This document shows positions 1 through 8,025 of a stretch of DNA of 64,000 nt, piece after piece. Positions within the stretch are counted from its first letter, which is position 1, and each line of letters starts with the position of its first letter. The position numbers and the translations under genes are program-made. The DNA is from Chitinophaga pinensis. GTDB lineage: Bacteria > Bacteroidota > Bacteroidia > Chitinophagales > Chitinophagaceae. Below the pieces are notes generated by a model. That model did not search any database. It was not told where the DNA came from and saw only the letters and a list, made by a program, of their open reading frames with translations. The stretch spans positions 1-64,000 of the forward strand of contig NZ_VOHS01000013.1 in NCBI RefSeq assembly GCF_007896845.1, read 5' to 3'.

Positions 1-164
1 AAAGTTGGGATAATAGCATATATAGAAAATCGTGCTTATCTCTCAGGACGACCTATATTCATAAATTTAAAATAAACAGTTGTATAACCTTGCCACACAG
101 TTAATCAGTAGTAGCTTCTCATACATCAGACACAAAAAGCAACAACCAAACCAGCATAATATAT

Positions 165-963
165 ATGAAAATTTTAACACTCCTTTGTGCTTTAACTTTT
201 GGGCTTACAGCATTTGGACAAACGCAGAAAACAAAAATTTTATTGATCGGAACTATCCATTTTGAAACCCCACATACAGATGAATTCGAATTAAAAGTAG
301 ACGATTTTCTTAGTGCAAAGCGACAGGGTGAATTAGAAGATTTAACGAATGTTCTATCTCAAACAAAAGCTACTAAAGTAATGATTGAACGGCCATTTGA
401 AAATCAACATTCCAACGACAGTTTGTACAATTCATATTTAGCAGATCATTATAAATAACAGTTTCAGAAAGAGAACAAATTGGGTTTAGGCTAGCTAAAA
501 AATTAAACTTAAATCATGTAAACTGTATAGACAAATTTTATGGAATGACCCATGATGGCTTAATGGCAGCGACCGCAAAAGAAAATAATCAGCTTGATTT
601 GCTAAAAGACCTAGGGACCCAGGCAAATGCCATGCTCAATGATTTCAATGATAAACTGAAAAAGGCACAATAACCGACGTTTTAAAATACATCAACAAAC
701 CCGAACAATTAAAAAGAAATTTATCTCTTTATATGAAATTTATGGCAAAGATTGGAGGAGGTAAAAATTATATAGGAGCAGAAGCTGTATCAGATTGGTA
801 TTTAAGAAATCTTGCTATTTATTCAAATATTATAAATCAGGTTGAACCCTCTGACAAATATGTTATCTTAATTTTTGGGCAAGGACATGTCCCAATACTA
901 AAACATTTTTTAGAAAGCAATGATAACTTCGATGTTGTAGAGCTTAAAAGCGTATTGAAATAA
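165..963 (+). pseudogene. DUF5694-type secreted protein, broken by two frameshifts
   Basis: The first piece (165-458) starts with a signal peptide ending near FGQ and carries a LLIGTIHFETP motif like those in TraB/GumN-like DUF5694 proteins. It stops at 456-458, but reading continues in another frame from 458 (SEREQIGFRLAKKLN...) to a stop at 674-676, then in the third frame from 664 (DVLKYINKPEQ...) through IFGQGHVPILKHF to 963. Joined, the pieces give a plausible full protein of about 265 residues. Both shifts go the same way; the second follows an A5 run at 659-663, so an assembly or sequencing error is possible as well as true decay. No catalytic role is assigned. The family name is from memory of similar sequences. 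Confidence 0.7.
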
Positions 964-991
964 CCCTTCACTGTGAAAAAATTTTGTATAT

Positions 992-1025
992 AAAAAAGAG
1001 GCAGTATCAATACTGCCTCTTTTTT
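992..1025. terminator. bidirectional terminator between the DUF5694 pseudogene and the HNH gene
   Basis: A perfect 15-bp stem (992-1006 with 1011-1025) around the loop TCAA. It has an A run on the left and a T run on the right, so it can end transcription from both sides of this convergent pair. Confidence 0.85.
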
Positions 1026-1075
1026 TATATACAAACTTAAACGTCTCAATTAGATTAAAACAATATAGTCAATGA

Positions 1076-1750
1076 CTATTCACAATATTGCTCAAAATCT
1101 GGCCTGATATTCTCAAGATCCAGGATTATCCATCTTTTAAATGCAGTAAAAGCAGACGAGGAACGCAAATGCCTTATTATATCATTCTTTATAACTTCTC
1201 TTTCTTCTTCCGTATAAGTTTCATCATAAAACCTAAACAACAGATCATTAAAAGCTCTTATTTCCTTAAGCAAAAGACTCCGAAGATTTCCCGCTTCTAT
1301 TGTCTTTAATGTCGTAGTACCATTGTAGACAGCGTTTAAAAGAGCGATCGTGTTTCTCACAGACTCGGTATCATCGATAGCCTCAAACGTTGCTTTTTCC
1401 TTCGGATATGGTTTAATCTGATATTTTATTTTTCTATCTACCTCATGTAATCTATTAGTCACATTGAGGACATTATCGAACTGCACCTGTGCCAATTTAA
1501 TATTATTACAATGTGCACAGGCATAAAATAGATTATTCCAATCAAATTCCAAATCGCGATCGCCTTTGTGAGGAATGAAGTGCTCTACATTGATGGTCGT
1601 AGGCTCACGTTGTTCACAGATATAACATTTGTTATAGAAATCCTTTTTAATAGCATGAAGAACATCATCACATCTATATGTTCCAGAGGCTTTTACTTTC
1701 TCCTGTGCCAGACAAGGTGGTGCAGGCTGGGACTTAGCGGCGAAAATCAT
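1076..1750 (-). CDS. HNH endonuclease, PtuB-like partner of the adjacent ATPase
   Basis: A 224-residue protein. Residues 42-85 form a zinc-bound HNH fold: C42xxC45, then E56-H57 in NVEHFIP, N72-N73, and C78xxC81 followed by NxxK. That arrangement fits TIGR02646/PtuB-type HNH nucleases of Septu and retron-Septu systems. The gene starts inside the end of the ATPase gene (ATGA overlap at 1747-1750), so the two are translationally coupled. By family, the ATPase senses infection and the HNH protein cuts nucleic acid. No reverse transcriptase or retron RNA is seen, which argues for stand-alone Septu. The region is A+T rich compared with the genes beyond the tRNA. Function is inferred from motif and partner. 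Confidence 0.78.
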   Translation of the reverse strand: MIFAAKSQPAPPCLAQEKVKASGTYRCDDVLHAIKKDFYNKCYICEQREPTTINVEHFIPHKGDRDLEFDWNNLFYACAHCNNIKLAQVQFDNVLNVTNRLHEVDRKIKYQIKPYPKEKATFEAIDDTESVRNTIALLNAVYNGTTTLKTIEAGNLRSLLLKEIRAFNDLLFRFYDETYTEEEREVIKNDIIRHLRSSSAFTAFKRWIILDLENIRPDFEQYCE

Positions 1751-2910
1751 TGATTCTTCTTATTGTTAAGCTTTTTTAACTGAATTTGCTGAATCTTTAC
1801 TGCTAATTCATCGGCTAAGAATTTGGGGACATCTTCAATATACCTTTTTAATTCTTCCAATTTAAGTTTCTCACTATCCTGCAATGATTCCTTAGCCATC
1901 AATCGCTCATATTCCTGGATTTTGTTCTTTAAAACAGTGGAATATTTGTCTGCTTCAAAATAACTTTCAATTAATGTATCATAAGAATAACCTGACAAAT
2001 CATCAGTGACAATTTTCTTTTCAAGATCACAAATAACAGCATTCTCTATAGAGCTTAAAACAAAAGGAGAATGTGTAGTTACAATGAATTGTATTTTTGG
2101 GAAGAAAGAAGTCAAAAAAGGTAATATCTTTTTCTGCAATTCAATATGAAGATGAGTTTCTACTTCGTCAATCAACACAATGCCTTCGACATCATAACTT
2201 TTGGCATCTATGCTATCCATCCTTAAAATTAATTCAGTTATAATACTAAGAATAGCGGAATAACCATCCGACAGCTCATTTAAGTTGTACGGGCTCTTTC
2301 CTGGCTCTAACAAATTAAAGTTATAGTTCTTCCTATCGAAGGATAATTTGATTTCGGGATTACCAAATAACTCAGCCAGACTTTTTTCAAATCTGGAAAA
2401 CCAACTATCTACTTCTGCTACAACAGCGTCTTCATTTTCGTCTTTCGCAAAAGATCGATCTGCTTTTAAATTGACTATATATTGAATAAACTCTCTGGCA
2501 ATTTTATCGTCAAGTGAATACCTTGGTTTAAATTCAACCTTGCTTATTCCAGTGGGTTTGTTAAAAGACGATTCTCTCTTAGAATCAAAAAATGCAACGA
2601 TAAATTTTCCAGCTCTGATCTCATTAATTATTTCAGCTTGCCTGCTGTTCAATTTAAGTTCAAGACCTTTTACAGGAAATCTATCTGAATTTTCTTCCAT
2701 ATTGACTACTGGTACACCTACAACAAGACTTGCATTTACTAAGTGTGTCTTAATAAATGCCTTCAATGCAAGTAATAACGAGGTTTTACCACTTCCATTT
2801 CGTCCTGTTATAATTAGATGTTTTCGCTCATCAGTGGAGAGAGAGATCCGGAGCTGCTTTACATTAAGGACCTCGCCAATATTTATAGAAGTAATGAAGA
2901 TATTACTCAT
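1747..2910 (-). CDS. AAA/ABC-type ATPase, PtuA-like (Septu-like defence)
   Basis: An SMC/OLD-like ATPase of 387 residues. Walker A is GRNGSGKT (residues 36-43), an ABC-like signature lies in LNELSDGYSAIL, Walker B is GIVLIDEVETHLH and the switch histidine is in VTTHSPF. After it comes a charged helical C-terminal tail (EYERLMAKESLQ...) as seen in PtuA-type proteins. The reading frame could extend to 2940 with a non-optimal start. I chose ATG 2910 because a TACTTTTG promoter box lies at 2923-2916 and the tRNA terminator lies at 2938-2968. It overlaps the HNH gene by four bases. The ATPase-HNH pair is the defining layout of Septu; a generic ATPase plus nuclease defence pair is the main alternative. 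Confidence 0.78.
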   Translation of the reverse strand: MSNIFITSINIGEVLNVKQLRISLSTDERKHLIITGRNGSGKTSLLLALKAFIKTHLVNASLVVGVPVVNMEENSDRFPVKGLELKLNSRQAEIINEIRAGKFIVAFFDSKRESSFNKPTGISKVEFKPRYSLDDKIAREFIQYIVNLKADRSFAKDENEDAVVAEVDSWFSRFEKSLAELFGNPEIKLSFDRKNYNFNLLEPGKSPYNLNELSDGYSAILSIITELILRMDSIDAKSYDVEGIVLIDEVETHLHIELQKKILPFLTSFFPKIQFIVTTHSPFVLSSIENAVICDLEKKIVTDDLSGYSYDTLIESYFEADKYSTVLKNKIQEYERLMAKESLQDSEKLKLEELKRYIEDVPKFLADELAVKIQQIQLKKLNNKKNQ

Positions 2911-2915
2911 GTTAA

Positions 2916-2923
2916 CAAAAGTA
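2916..2923 (-). promoter_or_regulatory. -7 promoter box of the ATPase/HNH pair
   Basis: TACTTTTG on the minus strand matches the Bacteroidota -7 consensus TAnnTTTG. It is only five bases from ATG 2910, which implies a leaderless or near-leaderless transcript. Confidence 0.5.
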
Positions 2924-2937
2924 TAAGCCAATATAAA

Positions 2938-2969
2938 CAAAAAAGGCTTTCATATAGAAAGCCTTTTTT
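2938..2969. terminator. terminator downstream of tRNA-Met
   Basis: An inverted repeat AAAAGGCTTTC / GAAAGCCTTTT with T runs on both strands. It lies just after the 3' end of the tRNA on the minus strand and separates it from the ATPase gene. Confidence 0.75.
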
Positions 2970-2978
2970 TAGTCCTTG

Positions 2979-3052
2979 TAGCGAGAAAGGGAGTTGAACC
3001 CTTGACCTCAGGGTTATGAATCCTGCGCTCTAACCGCCTGAGCTACCTCGCC
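2979..3052 (-). tRNA. tRNA-Met (anticodon CAT)
   Basis: A complete 74-nt cloverleaf on the minus strand. The acceptor stem begins GGCGAGG, the D arm is in TAGCTCAGGCGG, the anticodon loop is TTCATAA and the T arm contains GGTTCAA. CCA is not encoded. The anticodon CAT could also be tRNA-Ile2 after lysidine modification, but the elongator Met form is more likely. Its 3' end faces the A+T-rich Septu-like region, the usual arrangement for an integrated island. Confidence 0.92.
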
Positions 3053-3132
3053 ATTTTTCCGTTGTCTTATCTCAAAACGGGAGTGCAAAGATAATGGACA
3101 ATTTCAAAAAACCAAAGAAAACTTTATAATAT

Positions 3133-5262
3133 TTAATAAGACAATAATTCCTTCACCGCAGCCGCTACCTTTTCAGGATTCGGTAAGGTCGCATTTTCAA
3201 GGATGGTATTGATCGGAATAGCAGGCAGATCAAGGGCTCCCAGCGTAAACACCGGTGCGTCCAGTGATTTAAAACAAACGCGTTGCACTCGTCCGGCCAA
3301 TGCCTGCGCAAAAGAATTGTTAAGTTGTTCTTCTGTCAGGATCAGGCATTTTCCATGTTTTTTCACCGTGCTGTACACCAATTCTTCATCTAATGGGAAG
3401 AGTGAACGCAGGTCGATGATTTCTACCTGTCCGGGGAAGCGGGTAGCAGCTGCCTGTGCCCAGTATACGCCCATACCATAGGTAATGATACAGATGGTGT
3501 CGCCTTTTTTAACATCACGGGGATGTGCTTGTTGTACGACTCTTCCTTTACCCAGTGGAATGACGTAGTCTGCATCCGGCTCGACGGTGATGGCGCCTTG
3601 TGTACCGGGGACTTTACTCCAGTAAAGACCTTTATGTTCCAGCATAACCACCGGATTAGGATCGAGGAAGGCTGCCTTCATCAATCCTTTCATATCAGCT
3701 GCATTTGACGGATATACGACTTTGATACCTTTGATGGTCAGTAACGTGGATTCCACGCTACCGGAATGGTAAGGTCCACCACCACCGTAGGCACCGATAG
3801 GTACACGTACGAGTGTCTGCACGGGGAACTTGCCATTGCTCAGGTAACAGGATTTGGAGATTTCTGTTACCAGCTGATTGAAACCAGGGTACAGATAGTC
3901 AGCAAACTGGATCTCGACTATAGGCTTGACACCTACAGCGGAAAGGCCGGCGGTCGAACCAACGATATAGGCTTCCTGAATGGCGGTGTTGTATACCCTG
4001 TTATCACCGAATTTCTCAGCCAGTGTGGCCGCTTCGCGGAATACGCCACCGAGCCGGCGACCTACATCCTGACCGAAAAATATGGCTTCAGGATATTGTT
4101 GTAAAATTTCCTCTACCGCGTGCAGTGCGGCATCCACCATCATTACTTTGCTGCCGTTGGCGGGCAATCTGTCTCCTTTTTCAAGGGTAACTGCTGCCGG
4201 GGCAAAAACGTGATCTGCTACAGTATCAGCGGTTGGCTCAAAAGCCTCAGTTGCCCTGTCAAATTCAAGACTGATATATTTGGGGGTGTCTGACTCTATC
4301 GCCAAAATGTCTTTCTCCTCCACTCCTATCTCCAGCAATCGCTGGCGCAGTAATGGTAAAGGATCTTTTTCTGTGTGCAAAGCCAGGTCTTCGTCTGTAC
4401 GATACCATTCTTTACGCACACCGGAAGTATGGTGTCCCAGTAAAGGTACGCAGGCGTGTACCAGCATGGGTTTACGTTCCTGTCTTACATAACTGATGGC
4501 AGCACCTATTGCATGGTAACATTCTTCGAAATTGCTACCATCCACACGCATGCGTTCCATGCCTTTAAAGCCGGCCGCATATTCATATGCATCCATGACA
4601 CGGGTTTCTTCCGAACTGGCCGAAATACCCCATTCATTGTCCTGTACGAGGTATATAACCGGCAACTCCCACAGTATGGCACTTTGCCATGCCTCGCTGA
4701 CTTCTCCTTCGGTAACACTACCGTCCCCCAGTGAACAAAGCACAACTGGCAACTCTCCTTTCGGACCAGTCTTTAAAAGCGGTGAATGGCTTTTTTCCAG
4801 ATAGCGGATCCCCTGTGCCATACCCGTTGCCGGAATGACCTGCATACCCGTTGCACTACTCTGATGTGGAATGATGGGCTTATCCGGATCCAGACTGCTG
4901 GGATGTGAGTAATAAGAACGGCCCGCAGATGCCGGATCGTCCCTTTTTGCCAGCAGCTGCAACATCAGATCATAGGGAGTAAAGCCCATAGCCAGTAACA
5001 TGCTGTCATCACGGTAATAAGGACTGGCATAATCCCATGGCTGCAATTGCATGCCCGTAGCAATCTGAATAGCCTCGTGTCCGCGGGACGTGGAATGTAC
5101 ATATTTGCAGATATTGCGGTTCGCCTCATAGGTAGCCGCCATATGGGCCGCCTGCTGCATGAAGCGGTATGCTTTCAATAGTGTCACCTGTTTGCCGGAA
5201 GACCGCTCCTTACCGGGAACAGCAGCTTTAAAAGTTGGTACACTTGTACTATCTTTAAACAC
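3133..5262 (-). CDS. 2-oxoacid dehydrogenase E1, fused alpha and beta subunits (probably branched-chain)
   Basis: At 709 residues it joins the E1 alpha domain (about 30-350) to the E1 beta domain (about 375-705). The thiamine diphosphate motif begins at about residue 178 (GDGSVTEGE) and closes near VQDNEWG. The beta half has FGQDVGRRLGGVFR and the transketolase C-terminal region. It decarboxylates a 2-oxoacid and passes the acyl group to lipoyl E2. In Bacteroidota this fused form is usually annotated as 2-oxoisovalerate or pyruvate-type E1, and substrate cannot be fixed from sequence. The start codon is GTG at 5262. A divergent MarR gene and an 18-bp palindrome lie upstream. No E2 or E3 gene is in the window. 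Confidence 0.9.
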   Translation of the reverse strand: MFKDSTSVPTFKAAVPGKERSSGKQVTLLKAYRFMQQAAHMAATYEANRNICKYVHSTSRGHEAIQIATGMQLQPWDYASPYYRDDSMLLAMGFTPYDLMLQLLAKRDDPASAGRSYYSHPSSLDPDKPIIPHQSSATGMQVIPATGMAQGIRYLEKSHSPLLKTGPKGELPVVLCSLGDGSVTEGEVSEAWQSAILWELPVIYLVQDNEWGISASSEETRVMDAYEYAAGFKGMERMRVDGSNFEECYHAIGAAISYVRQERKPMLVHACVPLLGHHTSGVRKEWYRTDEDLALHTEKDPLPLLRQRLLEIGVEEKDILAIESDTPKYISLEFDRATEAFEPTADTVADHVFAPAAVTLEKGDRLPANGSKVMMVDAALHAVEEILQQYPEAIFFGQDVGRRLGGVFREAATLAEKFGDNRVYNTAIQEAYIVGSTAGLSAVGVKPIVEIQFADYLYPGFNQLVTEISKSCYLSNGKFPVQTLVRVPIGAYGGGGPYHSGSVESTLLTIKGIKVVYPSNAADMKGLMKAAFLDPNPVVMLEHKGLYWSKVPGTQGAITVEPDADYVIPLGKGRVVQQAHPRDVKKGDTICIITYGMGVYWAQAAATRFPGQVEIIDLRSLFPLDEELVYSTVKKHGKCLILTEEQLNNSFAQALAGRVQRVCFKSLDAPVFTLGALDLPAIPINTILENATLPNPEKVAAAVKELLSY

Positions 5263-5293
5263 GTAAGGATTGTTTTGGATGTTTAACTAAAAT

Positions 5294-5311
5294 TAGTTGC
5301 TAATGCAACTA
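5294..5311. promoter_or_regulatory. palindromic operator between E1 and marR
   Basis: A perfect 18-bp palindrome, TAGTTGC-N4-GCAACTA with spacer TAAT. It lies 31 bases before the GTG of E1 and 16 bases before the ATG of marR. Size and symmetry suit a winged-helix MarR dimer, so it probably controls both genes. Confidence 0.65.
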
Positions 5312-5327
5312 TTGCTACTGCAAATTA

Positions 5328-5768
5328 ATGATTATGACTGATACTTTTGTAAGCAATCCGTCTTTTTTTAAGCTGGATGCCACCCTCAAACGGATACGTA
5401 ATTACTGGCAGAAGACCTTCGATGCCAATAAAAAAGACATTACCGTAGACCAGTGGCTCCTGATCGAAAACCTGTACAAGCACAAGAAGATCACACACAA
5501 TGAGCTTGCCAGACTGACCTCTAAGGATATCACGACCGTGTCCCGTATCATCGAATTATTGGTAAAAAAAGAACTGGTAGTCCGGGAAGGATCCCCGCAG
5601 GATCGCAGGAAGGTATACCTCCAGCTGACACCCAAAGGCTCCGATAAATACAAGGATGTTCGTCCGCTGGTATTGGATATGCGTAAGACGGGATGGTCGG
5701 GATTAACAGAACATGATTATACTGAACTGACCAGAATATTGGACGCGATCTATCAAAATATACCCTGA
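5328..5768 (+). CDS. MarR-family transcriptional regulator
   Basis: A 146-residue winged-helix protein. The recognition helix region reads ITHNELARLTSKDITTVSRIIELLVKKELVVRE, followed by the wing SPQDRRKVYLQLTPKG, the classic MarR signature. It sits divergent to the fused E1 gene with a shared palindrome between them, so local control of E1 and of itself is the simplest reading. ATG 5334 is an alternative start two codons in. The ligand is unknown; a branched-chain oxoacid or acyl-CoA would make sense but is a guess. Confidence 0.9.
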   Translation: MIMTDTFVSNPSFFKLDATLKRIRNYWQKTFDANKKDITVDQWLLIENLYKHKKITHNELARLTSKDITTVSRIIELLVKKELVVREGSPQDRRKVYLQLTPKGSDKYKDVRPLVLDMRKTGWSGLTEHDYTELTRILDAIYQNIP

Positions 5769-5951
5769 TCACTGACCCTTACCACTCGTTCCTGACTATG
5801 AGATGCCGCCTCTGAAGCGGCTGATTAACGTAAACGATCTGCCAGCTTAACGTTTTTCTCATCTGTTTCTTCCGGGTACCTGGTTTTGCTGCATCGCATC
5901 ACTGCGAAGGGGAATCTATGTGCTTTATAGCTGATTACAGGGCATAAAAAA

Positions 5952-5990
5952 GCGCTTAACACAAACTGTGGACAGTTTTACGTTAAGCGC
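5952..5990 (-). terminator. terminator of the FAH-family gene
   Basis: A two-part hairpin: GCGCTTAAC (5952-5960) pairs with 5982-5990, and AAACTGT (5963-5969) with ACAGTTT (5972-5978). An A run at 5947-5951 gives the U tract on the minus-strand transcript. Confidence 0.7.
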
Positions 5991-6010
5991 CTGCATATCG
6001 GTAAAAGAGC

Positions 6011-6622
6011 CTATTTGATCATAAACTCCAGCATACTATCATTCTCAATGAACGCTTCCAGTGAATCGCCTATTTCTACCGGACCAACACCTGCCGGCGT
6101 ACCGGTGAATACCAGATCCCCGATGTTCAAAGTGAAATACCGGGAAATGTAAGACACCAGAAAATCAAATGAAAACAGCAGGTCCTTGGTATTGCCCTGT
6201 TGTACGATCTGCTTGTTTTTATACAGACAGAAATTAATATCCTTTTTGTCCAGTTCAGGAGTAATCGGCATAAACTGTCCCACTACGGCTGAATTGTCAA
6301 ATGCTTTGGCAATCTCCCATGGTAATCCTTTCTGTTTTTGTTTCTCCTGCAGGTCACGGGCAGTGAAATCAATACCGATACCTATCTGGTCGTAATATTT
6401 ATCGGCGAATTTCTCCTGTATATGTTTACCATTCTTACTGATACGGAGTACCAGTTCGCATTCATAATGCAGATTGTCTGTGAACTCCGGATAGTAAAAC
6501 GGGTGATTATTCTGTAACAATGCATTCTTAGGCTTCATGAAAATCACTGGTTCGGTTGGCACCTCATTTTTCAGTTCCTTTGCATGATCAGCATAATTTC
6601 TTCCAACACAAATAATTTTCAT
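6011..6622 (-). CDS. fumarylacetoacetate hydrolase family protein
   Basis: 203 residues, the short single-domain FAH form like FAHD1/YcgM. It opens with MKIICVGRNYADHAKEL, has PVIFMKPKNALL and the metal-binding region YECELVLRI, then GIDFTARDLQ and the C-terminal LVFTGTPAGVGP loop. Relatives act as acylpyruvases or oxaloacetate decarboxylases with Mg2+. The exact substrate is not predictable. It lies 57 bp downstream of pth on the same strand, possibly as one unit, and ends at a strong hairpin. Confidence 0.9.
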   Translation of the reverse strand: MKIICVGRNYADHAKELKNEVPTEPVIFMKPKNALLQNNHPFYYPEFTDNLHYECELVLRISKNGKHIQEKFADKYYDQIGIGIDFTARDLQEKQKQKGLPWEIAKAFDNSAVVGQFMPITPELDKKDINFCLYKNKQIVQQGNTKDLLFSFDFLVSYISRYFTLNIGDLVFTGTPAGVGPVEIGDSLEAFIENDSMLEFMIK

Positions 6623-6679
6623 GACAGGTGTTTCTTGGTTTTAAGGTTAAATGAACGGATCATATCAGTTTTTCGACAT

Positions 6680-7261
6680 TTATTTATCATAAGGGTAGCT
6701 CAGGGTGTTGTAGACATTCATCGTACGAGGCAATCCGATGGAAGCATAACTCTCGATCAATTCCACACATTTCCCCAGCTTGCCCATTACCACCGGCCAT
6801 TCGTCATTTGTCCATTTACCCAGTACAAACTCCACCTGTCGTCCACGTGGATAGTTATTACCTATACCGAAGCGTAAACGCGGATACTGATTGGTACCCA
6901 GCAGTTCCTGAATACTTTTCAGACCATTCTGTCCCGCATCGCTGCCTCCGGGACGCAGACGAATTACTTCCAATGGTAATGCCAGATCATCTACTAATAC
7001 CAGTATATTTTCCAGTGGCACTTTTTCCTTATCCATCCAATACTTTACCGCCTTCCCACTAAGGTTCATATATGTAGTGGGCTTTATCACCACAAAAATG
7101 CGGCCTTTCCATTTTATTTCGGCTACATCTGCCAGGCGATCTTCCCTGAATGAGCCTCCATGCTTTTTAACAAAAGCATCCGCTATATCAAAGCCAATAT
7201 TATGGCGCGTCTGTTCGTATTCGGTCCCTATATTCCCTAATCCTACTATCAGGTACTTCAT
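6680..7261 (-). CDS. pth: peptidyl-tRNA hydrolase
   Basis: A 193-residue Pth. It shows MKYLIVGLGNIG, the TRHNIGF motif with catalytic H20, KPTTYMNLSG, and VDDLALPLEVIRLRPGGSDAGQNGLKSI with the conserved Asp. It releases tRNA from stalled peptidyl-tRNA in the cytoplasm. It follows prs and rplY on the same strand, a common bacterial order (rplY-pth), but a hairpin terminator at 7347-7385 lies between rplY and pth, so part of its expression probably comes from its own promoter. Confidence 0.97.
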   Translation of the reverse strand: MKYLIVGLGNIGTEYEQTRHNIGFDIADAFVKKHGGSFREDRLADVAEIKWKGRIFVVIKPTTYMNLSGKAVKYWMDKEKVPLENILVLVDDLALPLEVIRLRPGGSDAGQNGLKSIQELLGTNQYPRLRFGIGNNYPRGRQVEFVLGKWTNDEWPVVMGKLGKCVELIESYASIGLPRTMNVYNTLSYPYDK

Positions 7262-7346
7262 CGGATTACTATTTTAATTGCTATACGTCTGTAGCATACA
7301 AAGCCTCTATTTATACGAAGCAAAATGTAATGCAGGGCAAAAATAG

Positions 7347-7385
7347 AAAAAGTCCCATCCCGGACGAGCCGGAACGGGACTTTTT
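7347..7385 (-). terminator. terminator after rplY
   Basis: AAAAAGTCCC (7347-7356) pairs with GGGACTTTTT (7376-7385), with further GC pairing inside the loop. It gives a U tract on the minus-strand transcript and separates prs-rplY from pth. Confidence 0.75.
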
Positions 7386-7404
7386 GCAAAATATTCTGAA
7401 AGAA

Positions 7405-7986
7405 TTATTTCTTTTTACCTTCAGCTGCTTCTTCCTGACGTAACTGACGGGTCATTACTACTGACGCGATAGGAATACGTGGAGAGTTCAGGATTTCGAT
7501 GTTTTCAGCAACAACGTCTTCTACACGGATATTACCGTTCAGTTCCAGGTTGTCGATGCTAACTTCGATGTTCTCACGCAGATATTTAGGCAGAGCCTTT
7601 ACTTTCAGCGCTTTGATTTTAACTACCAGCTTACCACCGGCTTTAACACCTTCTGACTGACCAACAATTCTGATTGGCAGAGTAACTGCTACTGGTTTAT
7701 CTTCTACCAGTTCCAGGAAGTCGATGTGAGACAGTTCGTCTGTTACAGTGTCAAATTGTTTGTCTTTCAGTACACATCTGTACACTTTGCTACCTAATTT
7801 GATTTCAGCCAACTGAAAATCAGGCGTGTAGATCAGATTTTTGAAAGATACTGCCGGAGCTGAAAAACTTACGGTTTCTGCACCCCCGTAAATAACACAA
7901 GGCACTTGGCCCTCAGAACGTGCCTGGCGGGTGGCTTTTTTGCCAAACTCGCTCCTGAGTTGTCCTTCGATTGTTATCGTTTTCAT
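7405..7986 (-). CDS. rplY: 50S ribosomal protein L25/general stress protein Ctc
   Basis: 193 residues, the long CTC/TL5 form of L25. The N-terminal domain (GQLRSEFGKKATRQARSEGQVPCVIYGG) binds 5S rRNA and a beta-rich C-terminal domain (about 95-180) follows. The tail is Lys/Glu rich (EEAAEGKKK). It lies 39 bp after prs and is probably co-transcribed with it, as in many bacteria. Confidence 0.96.
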   Translation of the reverse strand: MKTITIEGQLRSEFGKKATRQARSEGQVPCVIYGGAETVSFSAPAVSFKNLIYTPDFQLAEIKLGSKVYRCVLKDKQFDTVTDELSHIDFLELVEDKPVAVTLPIRIVGQSEGVKAGGKLVVKIKALKVKALPKYLRENIEVSIDNLELNGNIRVEDVVAENIEILNSPRIPIASVVMTRQLRQEEAAEGKKK

Positions 7987-8025
7987 TGATTAAACATTTA
8001 TGTTGTTATAAATAATGCTCATTAA

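Noticed and set aside
1076..2940. Retron-type (RT plus PtuAB) system
   Set aside because: No reverse transcriptase gene or msr/msd-like RNA is seen next to the pair inside the window.
5805..5821. Hairpin GCCGC/GCGGC after marR
   Set aside because: Short stem without a T tract; not enough to call a terminator.
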